Assembly: GCA_954871525.1 (NCBI GenBank)
Contig: OX940863.1
Coordinates: 1,588,001 to 1,652,000 of the forward strand
Source of the DNA: Parietaria judaica
Taxonomy: Eukaryota; Streptophyta; Magnoliopsida; Rosales; Urticaceae
DNA length: 64,000 bases
Direction: 5' to 3'
Shown here piece after piece: positions 12,401-24,044 of the stretch; position 1 is the first letter of the stretch; each line of letters opens with the position of its first letter. The translations under genes were made by a program, and so were the position numbers. The notes beneath the pieces were generated by a model. That model was not told the origin of the DNA, ran no database searches, and saw nothing but the letters and a program-made list of their open reading frames with translations.

Positions 12401-13696
12401 GATCGACCCTCTGCCTCTGATCTCTAAGACTGATCCGTCGCCGAATTTCACGCTGCCCGTGATCTTCTCATCGAGCTCTTCAAACTTAGCTCGGTCCCCA
12501 GTCATGTGGTTGCTAGCTCCGTTGTCTAAGTACCATATGTCGGTACTGACCTTCTTCTCTCCGTCTACGAGGAGGTTTGCAATAACCTTATCCTCGATGA
12601 GGAAAACCTTCTCGCTGGTCTCCTCCGGACAGGTCTGCTCGGCCTCTGGGCTGATCGGCACACTGATCACTTCTGCCCGGGCCTTGGCGTCACACTCGCC
12701 ATTCTGTTCGTCCAGGTGCGTTTCCTGTTCGGCAAACAACAATGCTGGCTGGTCGTCTGGGAATCTCGCTAGATTCGCCTCTTCGCCCTGGTTCCTGCTC
12801 GGGCACTCAGATGCAAAGTGCCCAAGCTTCTGACAATTGTAGCACTTCACTGTGCTCTTGTCTCTCCTGGTCGTGCCTTCCTGACGGGTAGATCCACTGC
12901 CGCGACCTCGCATGTCCCGACCTCGACCCCGTCCACGACCCTGTCCGCGTCCTCGGACTTCTCCACCAAAGCTGTTCCGACCTGAGGGTTTTGTAGAAAA
13001 CTCGGCTTCCCCGGTTTTCCGCTGTCTGGCCGTCCACTCTTCATGCGTGAGCAGGAGGTTCTTCTCCTCGTCTTTGTCACCGTAACCCCGAAGTCTCTCT
13101 TCGTGGGCCTTGAGACGACCAACAACCTCCTCGACCGACATGGTCTTGAGATCGCCGAACTGCTCGATCGATGTCACGATCTGCATGTACCTGTGAGGCA
13201 CTGCTCGGAGAAACTTCTTGACGACGGTGGTCTCCTCCACCTTGTCTCCCAGCGAGCGTATGCCGGTCACAATGGACGTGAGCCGCATAGCGAAATCATC
13301 AATTGATTCGCTCTCCCTCATTCTCATGACCTCGAACTCACTCTTCAAGGTCTGGACCTTTGCCTCCTTGACGCGATCTGCGCCCATGTGCATGGTCTGA
13401 AGAGTTTTCCATGCTTCCTTCGCGGAATCTTTCTCGGCAAGCATGAGAAGAACTTCTTCCGGAACTGCTTGGTAGATAGCGGCTAGAGCCATTCTTTCCT
13501 TGCGCCCTTCGACACCGCCGTTCTCTACGGCCTCCCATACTCCCTGCGCCTGCAGATTCACCCTCATCTTCAACGCCCACACGGCGTAATTGCTCTTCGT
13601 GAGCATGGGGTAATGGAGTGTAACTGTGCCTTCTCTGGAGTCTGATTTCTGCGCAACCAAAGCTCCGTCGATTGGTGACTCTGATGATGAAGACAT
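9476..13696 (-). CDS. Copia-1 Gag-Pol polyprotein, C-terminally frameshifted
   Basis: From ATG at 13696 the frame runs 1406 codons. Domains in order: a gag region with [13 protein letters not shown]; a CCHC zinc knuckle near residues 285-298; an aspartic protease motif of the D-N-G-A-S type; the integrase HHCC region and DDE core (RTDRGGEF, then [10 protein letters not shown]); reverse transcriptase with YVDD (D1112, D1113); and RNase H ([17 protein letters not shown]). About 1 nt is missing near 9519, so the frame ends in unrelated residues at 9476. The expected tail ([14 protein letters not shown]) continues in another frame. The loss removes the end of the RNase H region. This member is probably not fully autonomous. 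Confidence 0.9.
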   Translation of the reverse strand: MSSSSESPIDGALVAQKSDSREGTVTLHYPMLTKSNYAVWALKMRVNLQAQGVWEAVENGGVEGRKERMALAAIYQAVPEEVLLMLAEKDSAKEAWKTLQTMHMGADRVKEAKVQTLKSEFEVMRMRESESIDDFAMRLTSIVTGIRSLGDKVEETTVVKKFLRAVPHRYMQIVTSIEQFGDLKTMSVEEVVGRLKAHEERLRGYGDKDEEKNLLLTHEEWTARQRKTGEAEFSTKPSGRNSFGGEVRGRGQGRGRGRGRDMRGRGSGSTRQEGTTRRDKSTVKCYNCQKLGHFASECPSRNQGEEANLARFPDDQPALLFAEQETHLDEQNGECDAKARAEVISVPISPEAEQTCPEETSEKVFLIEDKVIANLLVDGEKKVSTDIWYLDNGASNHMTGDRAKFEELDEKITGSVKFGDGSVLEIRGRGSILFECKNGDQRLMTQVYFIPKLKSNIISLGQMTEIGNTVLLQGSYLKMWTKEGELLMKVERTPNRLYKILLKTCQPVCLMASMADPAWLWHARLGHVNFHALKMMGEKKMAFGVPKIEHPDQLCECCMIAKQARIPFPIKAKFRAERPLQLVQADLCGPVTPATLAGNKYFLLLVDDYSRWMWVYMLKEKSGAFEVFKKFKKIVENGSVHRLKVLRTDRGGEFTSQQFGEFCDQEGIQRHLSAPHTPQQNGVVERRNRTVMNTARSLLKSMQVPARFWAEAVRHAVYLLNRLLTKALGERTPYQAWKGKKPHLEHLKVFGCTAHVKIAGPHLKKLDDRSQKMVYLGVEEGSKAHRLYDPRRGRLQVSRDAVFEEEMKWDWRDENGEPEQNSVEFIVEDDQDVAEQEQPGTPSSGTVLPETREPSPGESTPDTPRTPSPSRTSPSSSEDSSIKDGPRGFRPLADVYDQTQEVEMSLEELSLLCAEEPANYQEAAAEQEWQEAMKKEMESIEKNRTWELTDLPKCHNPIGLKWVYKLKKDTEGNVLKHKARLVAKGYVQRKGIDFEEVFAPVARLDTIRLILALAAHRGWEIHHLDVKSAFLNGDLEEEVYVKQPEGFGVTGKEQKVYKLSKALYGLKQAPRAWNIRLDKSLKNLGFTKCLSEQAVYTRSTGQETLIVGVYVDDLIVTGSSAGGVDGFKQQMMAEFEMSDLGLLSYYLGLEVEQKKDCITLKQSAYAKKILKQFEMADCNSSKYPMEAKLQLRKDAEGRRVDPTEYRRVIGCLRYLTHTRPDISHAVGIVSRYMEKPTSAHQQAVKHILRYVKGTTDYGIQYNRGSGAEVLVGFTDSDLAGDIDDRKSTGGMAFYLNGNLITWQSQKQQTVALSSCEAEFMAATAAACQAMWLKGLLSEVTGSEQRLATLYVDNKSAIALMKNPVFHGRSKHIDTKFHYIRECVEKREIIVEFVTRGSNGQTFLLRL

Positions 13697-13710
13697 GTTC
13701 TTCGATTGAA

Positions 13711-13722
13711 GCTCTGATACCA
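13711..13722 (-). other. Copia-1 primer-binding site
   Basis: Reads TGGTATCAGAGC on the - strand, 2 nt inside the 5' LTR end. It is complementary to the 3' end of plant initiator Met-tRNA. Confidence 0.9.
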
Positions 13723-13724
13723 CT

Positions 13725-14268
13725 TGTTGGATCCCAATTCACGGATCTGCAAAGAACACGAATAACACCAAAAGAAATCGAACCAAAAATAAAGGACACA
13801 AACTTTTGGGAGAAGAAATTCTCTTGATTAATAATCGAAGGCAATACAAGAAGATAAACTCAAAATTCTAATGGACTCTACACTTTACAAAGTGTACATG
13901 CTAGGTATATTTATAGCCTCACATAGGCGAAACCCTAGCTACCCAAATCGCACAAAATCAGGAAACTACCCTAAATAATCTCGCCGAATCTTTGACTTGA
14001 TTTGCTTGCTCCTCAAGTTACGCGTCTTCCTTTCTGGGTAGAGTTTCCTTTTCCTGCCCGGACAGCTTCTCTGTCCCCGAGCTGACCTGCTCGTATGCTC
14101 CGGGCTGAGCTTGCCTTCTATCCGGACACTCTGCTCGTGTTCACCCGAGCTGGGCTGAACGGCTGTCCGTCTTCTGTTCTGGTCGGTACCCGGGCTGACT
14201 CCTCGCAAGTGTTTCTGCCCGTCCTGGGTTCTGGTCGTCACCCGGACTAAGTCAAGCTTAAGCTCACA
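13725..14268 (-). repeat. Copia-1 5' LTR
   Basis: 544 bp with TG...CA ends, adjoining the primer-binding site. I saw no mismatch to the 3' LTR. A TATATTTATAG stretch near 13905 (CTATAAATATA on the - strand) could be the promoter of the element. Confidence 0.93.
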
Positions 14269-14569
14269 TCGGCGCGGTATGCCCATGAAAAATATGCAGT
14301 ATTTTCGGCATGCGGCATGCCCTGTTTTTCCGATTTTCCCATCGACATGCCCATCGACAAACGATATATCCGTAAAATGGATAGTGCGAAACGACATCGG
14401 CAAGCGGTATTTAAAACCTTGATTATAATGAGTGGCTGAAACTTTATATCTGGACATTAAGGTATTATTTTCTAAGTAGATGTCTGTAAATTGGTGTATT
14501 GAGACATAAAAAATTCCGTGACATATTTTATTAATCGAAACAAGTAGTCGAGCAAAATAATTAATACTA

Positions 14570-14760
14570 CGTCCAATATATCGGCCCCCACACCCCATGT
14601 GTAAATCAATACATATATAAATATTATATTGTCGATCTATTAGCACGTTGTAGTCATGGAAAAATCTGTTCATGGATAAATTGAGACATTAGATTATTCT
14701 AGATAACTAAAAAAATGGTCAAAATATTCACTAAATCTTGCTTTGTCTCAATTTATAATA
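14570..14760. repeat. Upstream block of gene 2 shared with gene 3
   Basis: Words such as AAATTGAGACATT and CACTAAATCTTGCTTTGTCTC recur in order at 23690-23830, upstream of gene 3. The shared block shows that the duplication giving genes 2 and 3 included the 5' flank. Confidence 0.6.
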
Positions 14761-15080
14761 TTAAGATTTTAAATATGAAAGATCGATAAAATTAATTAAT
14801 TTATTGATAAGCTTTTTTATTTATTTGAATTATCGATAAATAAAGTTTTCGATCATATTTTAGTAAATCACTAATCGATATTTTTATTCTCAATGATTTA
14901 GAGAATTTGAGACTGATGTGGACCATTTCACCCCAGTGATTCAATACTTCTCCGTTTGTAAATTTAATGTTCTGTCACTTCTTATTTCTCAACTTTATAT
15001 AATTACATGACCTTGGGATTAAATAAATCAGCATTGTCCAATTTAGCTAGCTACACATTGAAAAGTAACAAAGAAAGCAC

Positions 15081-15092
15081 TATATATATAAT
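15081..15092 (+). promoter_or_regulatory. Candidate TATA box of AOP-like gene 2
   Basis: TATATATATAAT lies about 57-68 bp before the ATG at 15149. The matching position in gene 3 (CACTATATATCAAGTGG, 25281-25297) is conserved, which supports this choice over the AT-rich stretch near 14995. Confidence 0.45.
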
Positions 15093-16114
15093 AGATCAAG
15101 TGGAAAACAAGTGTATCTCTATCAAGTATCAACCACTGAAAGAAAAAAATGGGTTCGGAAACTCCTCTTGCTCTTCCGATGATCAACTTCTCGTCTCAGT
15201 CACTGAAACCCAACTCGCCGGAATGGGATCGCGTGCGGTCCCAAGTTTTTGAAGCCATCCAGGAGTACGGCTGCTTCGAGGCGGTGTTTGACAAGTTTCC
15301 TGAAGAGAGCCGAAAGGAGGTTTTCAAGAGCCTGAAAGAGGTGTTCGAACTTCCAGTGCCGACGAAGAAACAGTACAGCTGGGACATAGAGAAGCCCTTT
15401 CACGGCTACGTTGGCCTCTACCCGGAATCGCCGCTTTACGAGGCCATCGGCATTATGTACGCTGACGATATCCGAAAGATTGAAAAGGCCGCCAATGACT
15501 TCTGGCCTGAAAAGGGAAACCCTAGTTATTGGTACGTACAACCTCGGAATTTATTTATTTTTTCTTTTGTTAAGTGCGCTATATATAATGAGCGTTTTTT
15601 AATTTTTTTTTACGTTGTATGGTTAACTTATATTCTTCAGAAATGGAATTCCTTTTTCGGTCTGACAAAAAAATTGTGAATTTCTTTATCCTAACGTGAA
15701 TCGAAAATGACACTACTATTCACCATCGGCCAGTACCTATGTAACTCAAATATATATACTAGTTCAAATACTTAAAAAATAAAACGCTGCTAGTTTTATT
15801 GACGTACTCGTTACAAAACTCTGCAAGAACTCGAAGATCAATATGTCAAATGTGTAACATGCTTGAAAATGGAGGATACTTATCAAAATTAATTAAATGT
15901 TTTGGGGTTTGACAGCAAAGCTATGCACACCTTCGTGGTGACGGTATCGGAGTTGGACAAAACCGTGAGGAAGATGATTTTGGAGAGCTTGGGGCTTGAG
16001 AAGTACATGGAAGAACACTTTGACTCGACTTACTACGTGCTTCGGACCATGGGCTACAGAGCTCCCGAAATCACTGACACGGTGCTCGGCTTGAACGCCC
16101 ACACGGACAAGAAC

Positions 16115-16766
16115 TGTTGGGTATCCCTCCTATTTGGAGGCCCAACAATGTGGGTTATTTTTGACCCATTGATTCATGTACCCGGCCCATGAAGCCTAGG
16201 TCATAAATGACTTAGATGAGATGAAGAAATATAAGAGTGAAGAAGAGAGAGAAAACAAGAGAAAGAGAAAGAGAGTAAATTCGCGGTTCCCGCACAGTTT
16301 CGTCGACCCTCAGGAAAATCGTCATTGCGCATTCGTTCACCGTTGGATCGTCGTGATTTTTGGACAGAACGTTCCTAAGACATAGAGGTACGTTCTGAAC
16401 GGTGGAGATGTGGTTTGGATGTTTCTAGGTCGGTCTGAAGAGTGGAAACCAGAGGCTATTTTGTGAGAACGTTTTTCACAAATTCTTCTCTTGCTTGTAT
16501 GTTGTAATCCGAGATTGGTGTTCGATCTTGATGATGATGATGTATGCCTCTAGTTTTATCTAGGGAAGACTTCGTTTGTACCTCACTCTTGATTATAGTG
16601 GATTTTAAGCGGCCTACGGGTCCCGTGGTTTTTTACTCCGTTTTGGGGGTTTTTCCACGCTAAAATTGTCTCGTGTTCGTGGTTGTGTTTCGATTATTAT
16701 CGCCTTCATATTTCAGCGGCTATTGGGAGATATTGAGATTCCGTTGCGTTGCGCTTTCTCCCAACA
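16115..16766 (+). repeat. Copia-2 5' LTR
   Basis: 652 bp with terminal inverted TGTTGGG/CCCAACA. A further GGCCCAACA lies 25 bp in, so the left end itself can fold. It contains a purine-rich AGAGAAAGAG tract near 16250-16275. Confidence 0.95.
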
Positions 16767-16769
16767 AAG

Positions 16770-16781
16770 TGGTATCAGAGC
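16770..16781 (+). other. Copia-2 primer-binding site
   Basis: TGGTATCAGAGC, 3 nt after the 5' LTR, complementary to the 3' end of initiator Met-tRNA. Confidence 0.93.
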
Positions 16782-16803
16782 CGTGGTTTGATTTTGTGCG
16801 ACT

Positions 16804-19800
16804 ATGGAGGCGAACACGTCACGAATGGAGAGTTTGAACGGTTCCAATTACAATGTTTGGAAAGGAAAAATGGAAGACTTGCTCTTTGTCAAGAATTTTC
16901 ACTTGCCGGTTTTCTCTACCGAGAAACCCGAAGGAAAAAGTGATGAAGAATGGAATTTGTTGCATCGACAAGTTTGTGGGTACATTCGACAATGGGTGGA
17001 GGACAATGTTCGGAACCATGTGGTTAGTGAAACTCGTGCTAACATCCTTTGGAGGAAGCTTGAGGAGCTTTATGCACGGAAGACCGGGAATAACAAGATG
17101 TTCTTGCTCAAGCAAATGATAGCCTTGAAGTATCATGACGGTACGCCAATAACCGATCACTTGAATAACTTCCAAGGAATTATGAACCAAATGGCGACGA
17201 TGAATCTTAGATTGGATGATGAGATTCAAGGTTTGTGGCTTCTTGGTACTTTGCCGAACTCGTGGGAGACGTTTAGGATGTCGTTGTCTAATTCCGCTCC
17301 GGATGGTATTATGTCGATGGATTTGGCTAAGAGTAGCATTTTGAATGAAGATATGAGAAGAAAGTCTCAAGGCTCCTCTTCACATTCCGAGGTATTGGTT
17401 ACCGAGTCGAGGGGGAGAAATCATGCACGGGGTTCAAATAACCGTGGTGCATCACGAGGAGCGTCGCGTGGAGGTTCAAATAGATGGGCTAATGTTGAGT
17501 GCCATCATTGTGGCTTGAAAGGCCACATTAGAAAGTATTGCCGGAAGTTGAGAAATGAAGGCAAGGGAAAGAAGATCAACCACAACAACAACGATGTCAA
17601 GAAAGAAGGTAACAATAATGAAAATGTTGCTATTGTTGATGATTTCTTTGTCGTTTGTGATGATTATGAAGAAAGTGTCAATTTATCTCGCGATGAGACG
17701 AGTTGGGTGGTTGATAGTGGTGCTTCTTCGCACGGGACTTCACGACGCGATATTTACTCCACTTATAAGGCCGGTGATTTTGGTATTGTCGGCATGGGTA
17801 ACAAGGGATACTCAAAAGTTATTGGAATTGGAGATGTATGTGTTGAAACTAGTAATGGCACTTCTCTAGTTCTCAAAGATGTGAAGCATGTTCCGGACCT
17901 TCGGTTCAATCTCTTGTCGGTTTCAAAATTGGATGATGAAGGTTATGGCAACTCTTTCGTGGAAAATGAATGGAAGCTAAAGAAAGGCTCAATGGTGATT
18001 GCAAGAGGAAAAAGACGCTCAAATTTGTATGTCGCGCAATTTGGGAGTTCTAAATGCTACGTCAACACTTGCGAGGATGAAAGTTCTTCCGAACTATGGC
18101 ACAAACGTTTGGGTCACATGAGTGAGAAAGGTTTGAGAATCTTGGTGAAGAAGAATGCACTATTTGGAGTTTCCAACGCAAAGTTGAAGAGATGCTCGCA
18201 TTGTTTGGCGGGAAAGCAAAGGCGCGTATCGTTTCGGTCTTTTGAACCAAAGAGAAAGTCACAAGTGTTAGACTTGGTACATTCCGATGTTTGTGGGCCG
18301 ATGAAGACACGGTCCCTTGGCGGTGCTTATTACTTTGTGACTTTTATCGACGATTACTCTCGGAAAGTTTGGGCTTACACCTTGAAGACAAAAGATCAAG
18401 TGTTAGATACCTTCAAGTCGTTTCAAGCGTCGGTTGAACGAGAAACGGGGAAAAAGCTCAAGTGCGTCCGAACGGATAACGGGGGAGAATACATCGGTCC
18501 TTTCGATGAATATTGCCGAGAGCAAGGTATACGTCACCAAAAGTCTCCTCCGAAGACACCGCAATTGAATGGGTTGGCCGAAAGAATTAATAGAACTTTG
18601 GTTGAAAGAATGAGATGCTTGCTTTCTCAATCAAAGTTGCCGAAGTATTTTTGGGGCGAAGCATTGAGTACGGTTGTACATGTGCTAAATCTCACACCTT
18701 GTGTGCCTTTGAAGTTTGAAGTTCCGAGCCGTGTTTGGAGTGGGAAAGATGTCACGTACGACCATCTTCGAGTGTTTGGGTGCATGGCATATGTGCATGT
18801 TCCGAAGGATGAGAGGTCGAAGTTGGATGACAAGACCAAGAAATGTATATTCGTTGGTTATGGGCTCGATGAGTTTGGATATCGATTCTTTGATCCGGTT
18901 ACAAGAAAGCTTGTTCGTAGTCGTGATGTTGTATTCATGGAGGATTACACCATTGAAGATATCGACAAAGTTGAGAAAGAAGTTCCAACCTTTGAAGACG
19001 AAGAATTAGTTGATGCGAAACCAACTAATATTGCTCCTACCCCGACCGTTGTCGAAGATGTGCAAATTGAAAATCAAGGTATGGATTTACATGTTAATCA
19101 TTTAAATCCTAATGATTTTGTTGATGTTGAAAATGAGGTTAGCCATGAAGATGAAAGTGAGCAACCTTCTAATGAGTTGAGGCGGTCCACTCGTGTTAGA
19201 CATCCTTCCGTTCGATACCCCTCGAACGAATATGTCTTTCTCACCGATGACGGAGAACCCGAAAGCTTTGAAGAAGCTTTGGATGACGAAAACAAAAAGG
19301 AGTGGATGGATGCCATGGAAGATGAGATGCAATCGCTTCGTGAGAATAACACTTTTGAATTGGTGAAGTTACCAAAGGGTAAAAAGGTGTTAAAGAATCG
19401 ATGGATTTATCGTGTGAAGCAAGACGAAAGCACTTTGCAAAAACGGTTCAAGGCTCGCTTGGTGGTAAAAGGCTTTAGTCAAAGAAAAGGCATTGACTTT
19501 AGCGAGATTTTTGCTCCCGTGGTGAAGATGCAATCTATTCGGGTAGTGCTTGGGCTAGCCGCTAGCCTTGATTTGGAAGTTGAGCAAATGGACGTGAAGA
19601 CGGCTTTTCTTCACGGTGATCTACATGAAGAGATTTACATGGAGCAACCGGAGGGTTTTCGAGAAAATGGTAAAGAAGACTATGTTTGCAAATTGGTAAA
19701 GAGTCTTTACGGTTTGAAACAAGCACCACGACAATGGTACAAAAAGTTTAACTCGGTGATGGTTAAACATGGCTACAAGATGACAAATGCCGATCATTGT

Positions 19801-20820
19801 GTGTTTGTGCGCAATTTCTCCGATGGTGATTTCATTATCCTTTTGCTCTATGTTGACGATATGCTTATTGTCGGAAAGAACATTGCTCGGATTGAAGAGT
19901 TGAAGAAGACTTTGAGTGAGTCTTTTGCGATGAAGGATTTGGGACAAGCGAAAAAGATCCTTGGAATTGAGATGTTTCGTCATCGAGAGGCGAGGAAGTT
20001 GTACTTGTCTCAAGAATCATACATCGAGAAAGTTCTTCGGCGTTTCAAGATGGATGAAGCAAAAGCGGTGAGCATTCCGCTTGCTTCTCATTTCAAGCTT
20101 AGCCACCAACAATGTCCATCTACCGATGGTGAAAAGTCAAGTATGAAGAACGTTCCATACTCGTCGGCGGTTGGTAGTTTGATGTACGCCATGGTTTGTA
20201 CGAGGCCGGATATTGCCCACGCCGTGGGAATGGTGAGTCGTTATCTCTCAAATCCGGGAAGACATCATTGGGAGGCCGTGAAGTGGGTTATGAGATATCT
20301 CCGGGGGACTTCGAATTTGAGACTAGCTTTGGGATGCGAGAAGCCTACGTTAGTTGGTTATACGGATTCGGATCTAGCCGGAAGCTTGGATGATCGAAAA
20401 TCTACTTCGGGGCATATGGTGACTTTTGCCGGGGGAGCCGTGGCATGGCAATCGAAGTTGCAAAAGTGTGTTGCACTCTCTACTACCGAGGCCGAGTTCA
20501 TTGCCGCCGTTGAAGCGGCGAAAGATTTGTTGTGGTTGAGGAAATTTACAATGGAGCTTGGGGTCAAACAAGAAAAATATGTCTTGTTTTGTGATAATCA
20601 AAGCGCCATTCATTTAGCGAAGAACTCTTCGTTTCACTCAAGGTCGAAGCACATTGATGTTCGTTATCATTGGATCCGTGACGCATTGGATTCTAAGTTG
20701 ATGGAGCTCGAGAAGATTCACACCGATGACAATGGTTCCGATATGTTGACGAAGGTTTTGCCGAGAGGGAAGTTTGAGTTTTGTCGCTCGGTCGCCGGGT
20801 TGACATTGCCCTCCAACTAG
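16804..20820 (+). CDS. Copia-2 Gag-Pol polyprotein (1338 aa, intact)
   Basis: A single open frame with the standard Copia domain order. The N-terminal gag domain is followed by a CCHC zinc knuckle starting at C233 ([14 protein letters not shown]), then an aspartic protease at D304 (VVDSGAS), an integrase with D495, D558 (RTDNGGEY) and E593 as the DDE triad, a reverse transcriptase with YVDD at D1018-D1019, and an RNase H with [17 protein letters not shown] and a final [13 protein letters not shown] segment. It supplies the capsid, the processing enzyme, integration and cDNA synthesis. No stop or frameshift is present. The ATG at 16804 lies 22 nt after the primer-binding site. Confidence 0.95.
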   Translation: MEANTSRMESLNGSNYNVWKGKMEDLLFVKNFHLPVFSTEKPEGKSDEEWNLLHRQVCGYIRQWVEDNVRNHVVSETRANILWRKLEELYARKTGNNKMFLLKQMIALKYHDGTPITDHLNNFQGIMNQMATMNLRLDDEIQGLWLLGTLPNSWETFRMSLSNSAPDGIMSMDLAKSSILNEDMRRKSQGSSSHSEVLVTESRGRNHARGSNNRGASRGASRGGSNRWANVECHHCGLKGHIRKYCRKLRNEGKGKKINHNNNDVKKEGNNNENVAIVDDFFVVCDDYEESVNLSRDETSWVVDSGASSHGTSRRDIYSTYKAGDFGIVGMGNKGYSKVIGIGDVCVETSNGTSLVLKDVKHVPDLRFNLLSVSKLDDEGYGNSFVENEWKLKKGSMVIARGKRRSNLYVAQFGSSKCYVNTCEDESSSELWHKRLGHMSEKGLRILVKKNALFGVSNAKLKRCSHCLAGKQRRVSFRSFEPKRKSQVLDLVHSDVCGPMKTRSLGGAYYFVTFIDDYSRKVWAYTLKTKDQVLDTFKSFQASVERETGKKLKCVRTDNGGEYIGPFDEYCREQGIRHQKSPPKTPQLNGLAERINRTLVERMRCLLSQSKLPKYFWGEALSTVVHVLNLTPCVPLKFEVPSRVWSGKDVTYDHLRVFGCMAYVHVPKDERSKLDDKTKKCIFVGYGLDEFGYRFFDPVTRKLVRSRDVVFMEDYTIEDIDKVEKEVPTFEDEELVDAKPTNIAPTPTVVEDVQIENQGMDLHVNHLNPNDFVDVENEVSHEDESEQPSNELRRSTRVRHPSVRYPSNEYVFLTDDGEPESFEEALDDENKKEWMDAMEDEMQSLRENNTFELVKLPKGKKVLKNRWIYRVKQDESTLQKRFKARLVVKGFSQRKGIDFSEIFAPVVKMQSIRVVLGLAASLDLEVEQMDVKTAFLHGDLHEEIYMEQPEGFRENGKEDYVCKLVKSLYGLKQAPRQWYKKFNSVMVKHGYKMTNADHCVFVRNFSDGDFIILLLYVDDMLIVGKNIARIEELKKTLSESFAMKDLGQAKKILGIEMFRHREARKLYLSQESYIEKVLRRFKMDEAKAVSIPLASHFKLSHQQCPSTDGEKSSMKNVPYSSAVGSLMYAMVCTRPDIAHAVGMVSRYLSNPGRHHWEAVKWVMRYLRGTSNLRLALGCEKPTLVGYTDSDLAGSLDDRKSTSGHMVTFAGGAVAWQSKLQKCVALSTTEAEFIAAVEAAKDLLWLRKFTMELGVKQEKYVLFCDNQSAIHLAKNSSFHSRSKHIDVRYHWIRDALDSKLMELEKIHTDDNGSDMLTKVLPRGKFEFCRSVAGLTLPSN

Positions 20821-20835
20821 TCGGTCGGGGGAGTT

Positions 20836-21487
20836 TGTTGGGTATCCCTCCTATTTGGAGGCCCAACAATGTGGGTTATTTTTGACCCATTGATTCATGT
20901 ACCCGGCCCATGAAGCCTAGGTCATAAATGACTTAGATGAGATGAAGAAATATAAGAGTGAAGAAGAGAGAGAAAACAAGAGAAAGAGAAAGAGAGTAAA
21001 TTCGCGGTTCCCGCACAGTTTCGTCGACCCTCAGGAAAATCGTCATTGCGCATTCGTTCACCGTTGGATCGTCGTGATTTTTGGACAGAACGTTCCTAAG
21101 ACATAGAGGTACGTTCTGAACGGTGGAGATGTGGTTTGGATGTTTCTAGGTCGGTCTGAAGAGTGGAAACCAGAGGCTATTTTGTGAGAACGTTTTTCAC
21201 AAATTCTTCTCTTGCTTGTATGTTGTAATCCGAGATTGGTGTTCGATCTTGATGATGATGATGTATGCCTCTAGTTTTATCTAGGGAAGACTTCGTTTGT
21301 ACCTCACTCTTGATTATAGTGGATTTTAAGCGGCCTACGGGTCCCGTGGTTTTTTACTCCGTTTTGGGGGTTTTTCCACGCTAAAATTGTCTCGTGTTCG
21401 TGGTTGTGTTTCGATTATTATCGCCTTCATATTTCAGCGGCTATTGGGAGATATTGAGATTCCGTTGCGTTGCGCTTTCTCCCAACA
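20836..21487 (+). repeat. Copia-2 3' LTR
   Basis: 652 bp, identical by eye to the 5' LTR, preceded by the purine-rich GGTCGGGGGAG tract (about 20823-20833) that would prime plus-strand synthesis. Confidence 0.95.
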
Positions 21488-23021
21488 AGAACATCATCAC
21501 CATTTTGTGCCAGAACCAAATCAACGGCGTCGAGTTTCAGACCAAAGGCGGTGAATGGATCACCTTTCAGCCCTCGTCCCCAAACTCTTACGTTGTTTTG
21601 GCCGGCGACTCTTTCTATGTAAGTTTCTCATCGACTGACTTATTTTGGATTCGAGTAAGCAGTTTTCAACTTTTTAAATACAAAATAGAGAGATACGTAT
21701 ACAGTAAAATTTCTATAAATTAATAATGCCGAGACGACTAAAATTTATTGTATTATCGAATTAGTAATTAGCATATAAATGAGTAATTTATACTTTATTG
21801 ATTTACATATAGATTACTAAAATTTAAGTGATCAAGTAATAATTATATAATCATTATAACGGTAAAAAGTATCTTTGTTTAATATATCATGAATACTCAT
21901 ATGATTACTACTATGATCAATGAATTCAATTATTGCAACAATAGATGCAAGTATTTTCTGGACTAACGAGGAGAAAAGGAGACTTCAAAGTTTTTATCCC
22001 GGACGAACAACTAATTAATTGAGAAACAATTAATGTTGGACAAGACAAAAGAAGGGTGAATTTAAAGACAATAGTATTGTATTAGAACATGTTTCATGCA
22101 ATAATGTAATTGTAGCAACAATCCCTTTAAATAATTTTTTGCTAGAAAATATAACATTGGACTTACTTAATGTTCTACAAGAGCTTAAAGATGAAGTTCA
22201 AAGGAGACATTAACTTCAAGAAAAAACAATCAACTTTAAAGTCATATTTTAACTACATAATTAGTTGTTCAATTTATTATTATTATTATTTAAAGTTGTT
22301 TTATAATGATTTTATAATTAATTATGAAATATAATTTTTTAAGTTTTAATTTATATAACAATTGGGACCTATATACTTCAAAAAAAAAATGTTATCTTAT
22401 AAATTTAGCGAATTATTAATTTAGTTAGGCTCGAATCTGGGCCGGACAAAAATGTTATATGATTGAGTTTATTAGTTTATCGAGATTTCTAATGTATATA
22501 TTTTAAGTGGAGATATATACTATATATAAATTATTTGTAATCATTAAATTTAAATTATTTATAATTAATCAATACTTAATTGAGAAACTTCTAAAGTTTA
22601 GTTAAAGTCAGTACACTAGCTAGTACTGCAATTCGTAAAGTAAAAACTCAAATTTTACATCTGAATACTTCTAAAGTTTACATCTAAATACATCTGAATA
22701 CTTGAGAGTTCATATATGACGAGAAATAAATATGAGAGTTCTATAGCATTATTGGTCACATGATGTCAATAGGCATGGTCAAATGGACATATCCGTTCCT
22801 CGTGGCATCGGGTTATGATGACCGGAAACGCAGCGAGGTACACCGCAGGATTGTTCTCCGTCCCGAAGCCGGGCTACAAAGTGAAGGCTCCTGAAGAGAT
22901 GGTCGACGAGGAACACCCTTTGCTCTTTAAGCCCTACGACCACGCTGAGTTCCTCAAGTTCTATGTTAGCCCTGCCGGTCAGGCCACCGACTTTCCGCTT
23001 CAGGCCTACTGCGGCGTCTGA

Positions 23022-24044
23022 TCGCCGCCGATCGCTCCCCTTTACCACAATTATGCCAACTGTACGTGTGTTTGTGTGTTGTTCTAATATGGAGTATGTA
23101 CTTGATGATGGCGTTCTAAGTCTAAGGCTAGGGCTCGCATTTACGTGTGTGCGTGTTTGTGTGTTTAGTACTTAATTATGCTGTTAATTTCTCTTAATAA
23201 AACATGTCACTGAATATTTTTATGTCTCAGTATATCATCTACTTGGAAAATAATACTTCACTCAAACGCAAATAATATTATAATTTTGTACGTGAAATAA
23301 AATGTCCTTTTGATGAACTTGGCAAACCAAACAATTATATTATCTCTCTGTCTTTGGTATTATTGGAGGCTCATCCAGTGGATGGCAAAACGACAAAGCT
23401 AGCCCCATTACCATTATTGCGAAGGGCAATGATCACAATGATACGTATATATCACCAAATTTATTGGGGGTCATATAATCATGGAGAAATAATTCACTGC
23501 ACCTAATTTCGTTTTTATTTTTTTTCGAATTTGAGTTCGTCAATAGTTCATTATATTAGGCAAGCAGTAACAAATATTACATTGTTTGTTTGGTACTTAT
23601 GCCGCTAATTTTCTTATTAATTGAACAAAGTAGAACAAAATATGTCGCTCCCTCCCTCTATCCGTAAATCATTATATATTTAAATATTATCTTGTCTATC
23701 TTTTTACACACGTTTTAGATGTCTATACACGGAAAATTGAGACATTTCATTCTATATCAAAAAACTGTCAATTTTTTTCACTAAATCTTGCTTTGTCTCA
23801 TTTTCAGTCATTAGTCATATATCGAATATTAAATATATTCGATAAAAGTATATAATTATAGCTATAGTACAAGTGGGTCGTGCTGGTCACGGGATGGGCA
23901 TGGCTCTGTTGGGTGCCGATTGGTCAACAATTTGCGCACAAGTTGCCCGGCCCGGCCATCATCTTATTTCGAGTTGGAGATGATCTGCCTGTCTATAGTT
24001 TTTTTTTTTTTATTGTTATTTATAACATTTCATTTTTACTTCTA
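23022..24044. other. Gene 2 3' flank and spacer before gene 3
   Basis: A candidate poly(A) signal AATAAA is at 23196-23201. The stretch 23345-23450 resembles 57840-57950. The block 23690-23830 is the shared 5' flank of genes 2 and 3. A GC-richer patch at 23870-23960 (GTGGGTCGTGCTGG, GGCCCGGCCATC) is unassigned. Confidence 0.5.

Larger units (their letters stand above)
8855..14268 (-). mobile_element. Copia-1, LTR retrotransposon with both LTRs
   Basis: Two 544-bp LTRs (8855-9398 and 13725-14268), identical by eye, bound a 4.3-kb interior. In + strand view the LTR begins TGTTGGATCC and ends GCTCACA. A 5-bp target duplication TCGGC flanks the element (8850-8854 and 14269-14273). Element orientation is minus: the primer-binding site (TGGTATCAGAGC on the - strand) is at 13711-13722 and the polypurine tract at about 9399-9410. 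Identical LTRs indicate recent insertion. Related solo LTRs lie at 44722 and 56963. Confidence 0.95.
8248..14421. mobile_element. Non-autonomous hAT-like element, split by Copia-1
   Basis: The left end CAAGGTATTAAAT (from 8248) and the right end ATTTAAAACCTTG (to 14421) are inverted repeats. They are flanked by a perfect 8-bp duplication, ATTATAAT (8240-8247 and 14422-14429), as expected for hAT. Without Copia-1 and its duplicated target the element is about 755 bp and has no transposase. The same family occurs at 38312-38927; shared interior words include ATATTTTCC.GAATATCC. GGCATGCC-rich subterminal motifs are repeated inside. It also contains the dispersed repeat at 8440-8610. Confidence 0.8.
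16115..21487 (+). mobile_element. Copia-2, complete LTR retrotransposon
   Basis: LTRs of 652 bp each (16115-16766 and 20836-21487) begin TGTTGGG and end CCCAACA, and look identical throughout. A 5-bp target duplication AGAAC flanks the element (16110-16114 and 21488-21492). The interior holds a primer-binding site, one uninterrupted Gag-Pol frame and a purine-rich tract before the 3' LTR. All parts needed for autonomous movement appear present. Gag and integrase motifs resemble the Tork/Tnt1 lineage, which is a judgement by eye. Confidence 0.97.
15149..23021 (+). pseudogene. AOP-like 2OGD, gene 2, disrupted by Copia-2 in exon 2
   Basis: Exons: 15149-15531; 15916-16114 interrupted, resuming at 21493-21618; and 22773-23021. 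Without the insert and one target copy, exon 2 is 325 nt, the same as in gene 4, and the 318-codon frame would be free of stops and frameshifts. Active-site residues are all present: H190-x-D192, H248 and R258, with Thr260 in place of the usual Ser of the R-x-S clamp. Copia-2 sits directly after the Asn codon of HTDKN. The disrupted frame runs only to 16192, so the distal His and Arg are lost. There is no other lesion, so gene 2 probably worked until this insertion. The start matches the MGSET start of gene 1. Confidence 0.9.

Noticed and set aside
9867..13844. Many additional ORFs on both strands in Copia-1
   Set aside because: They are other-frame readings of the high-GC gag-pol sequence.
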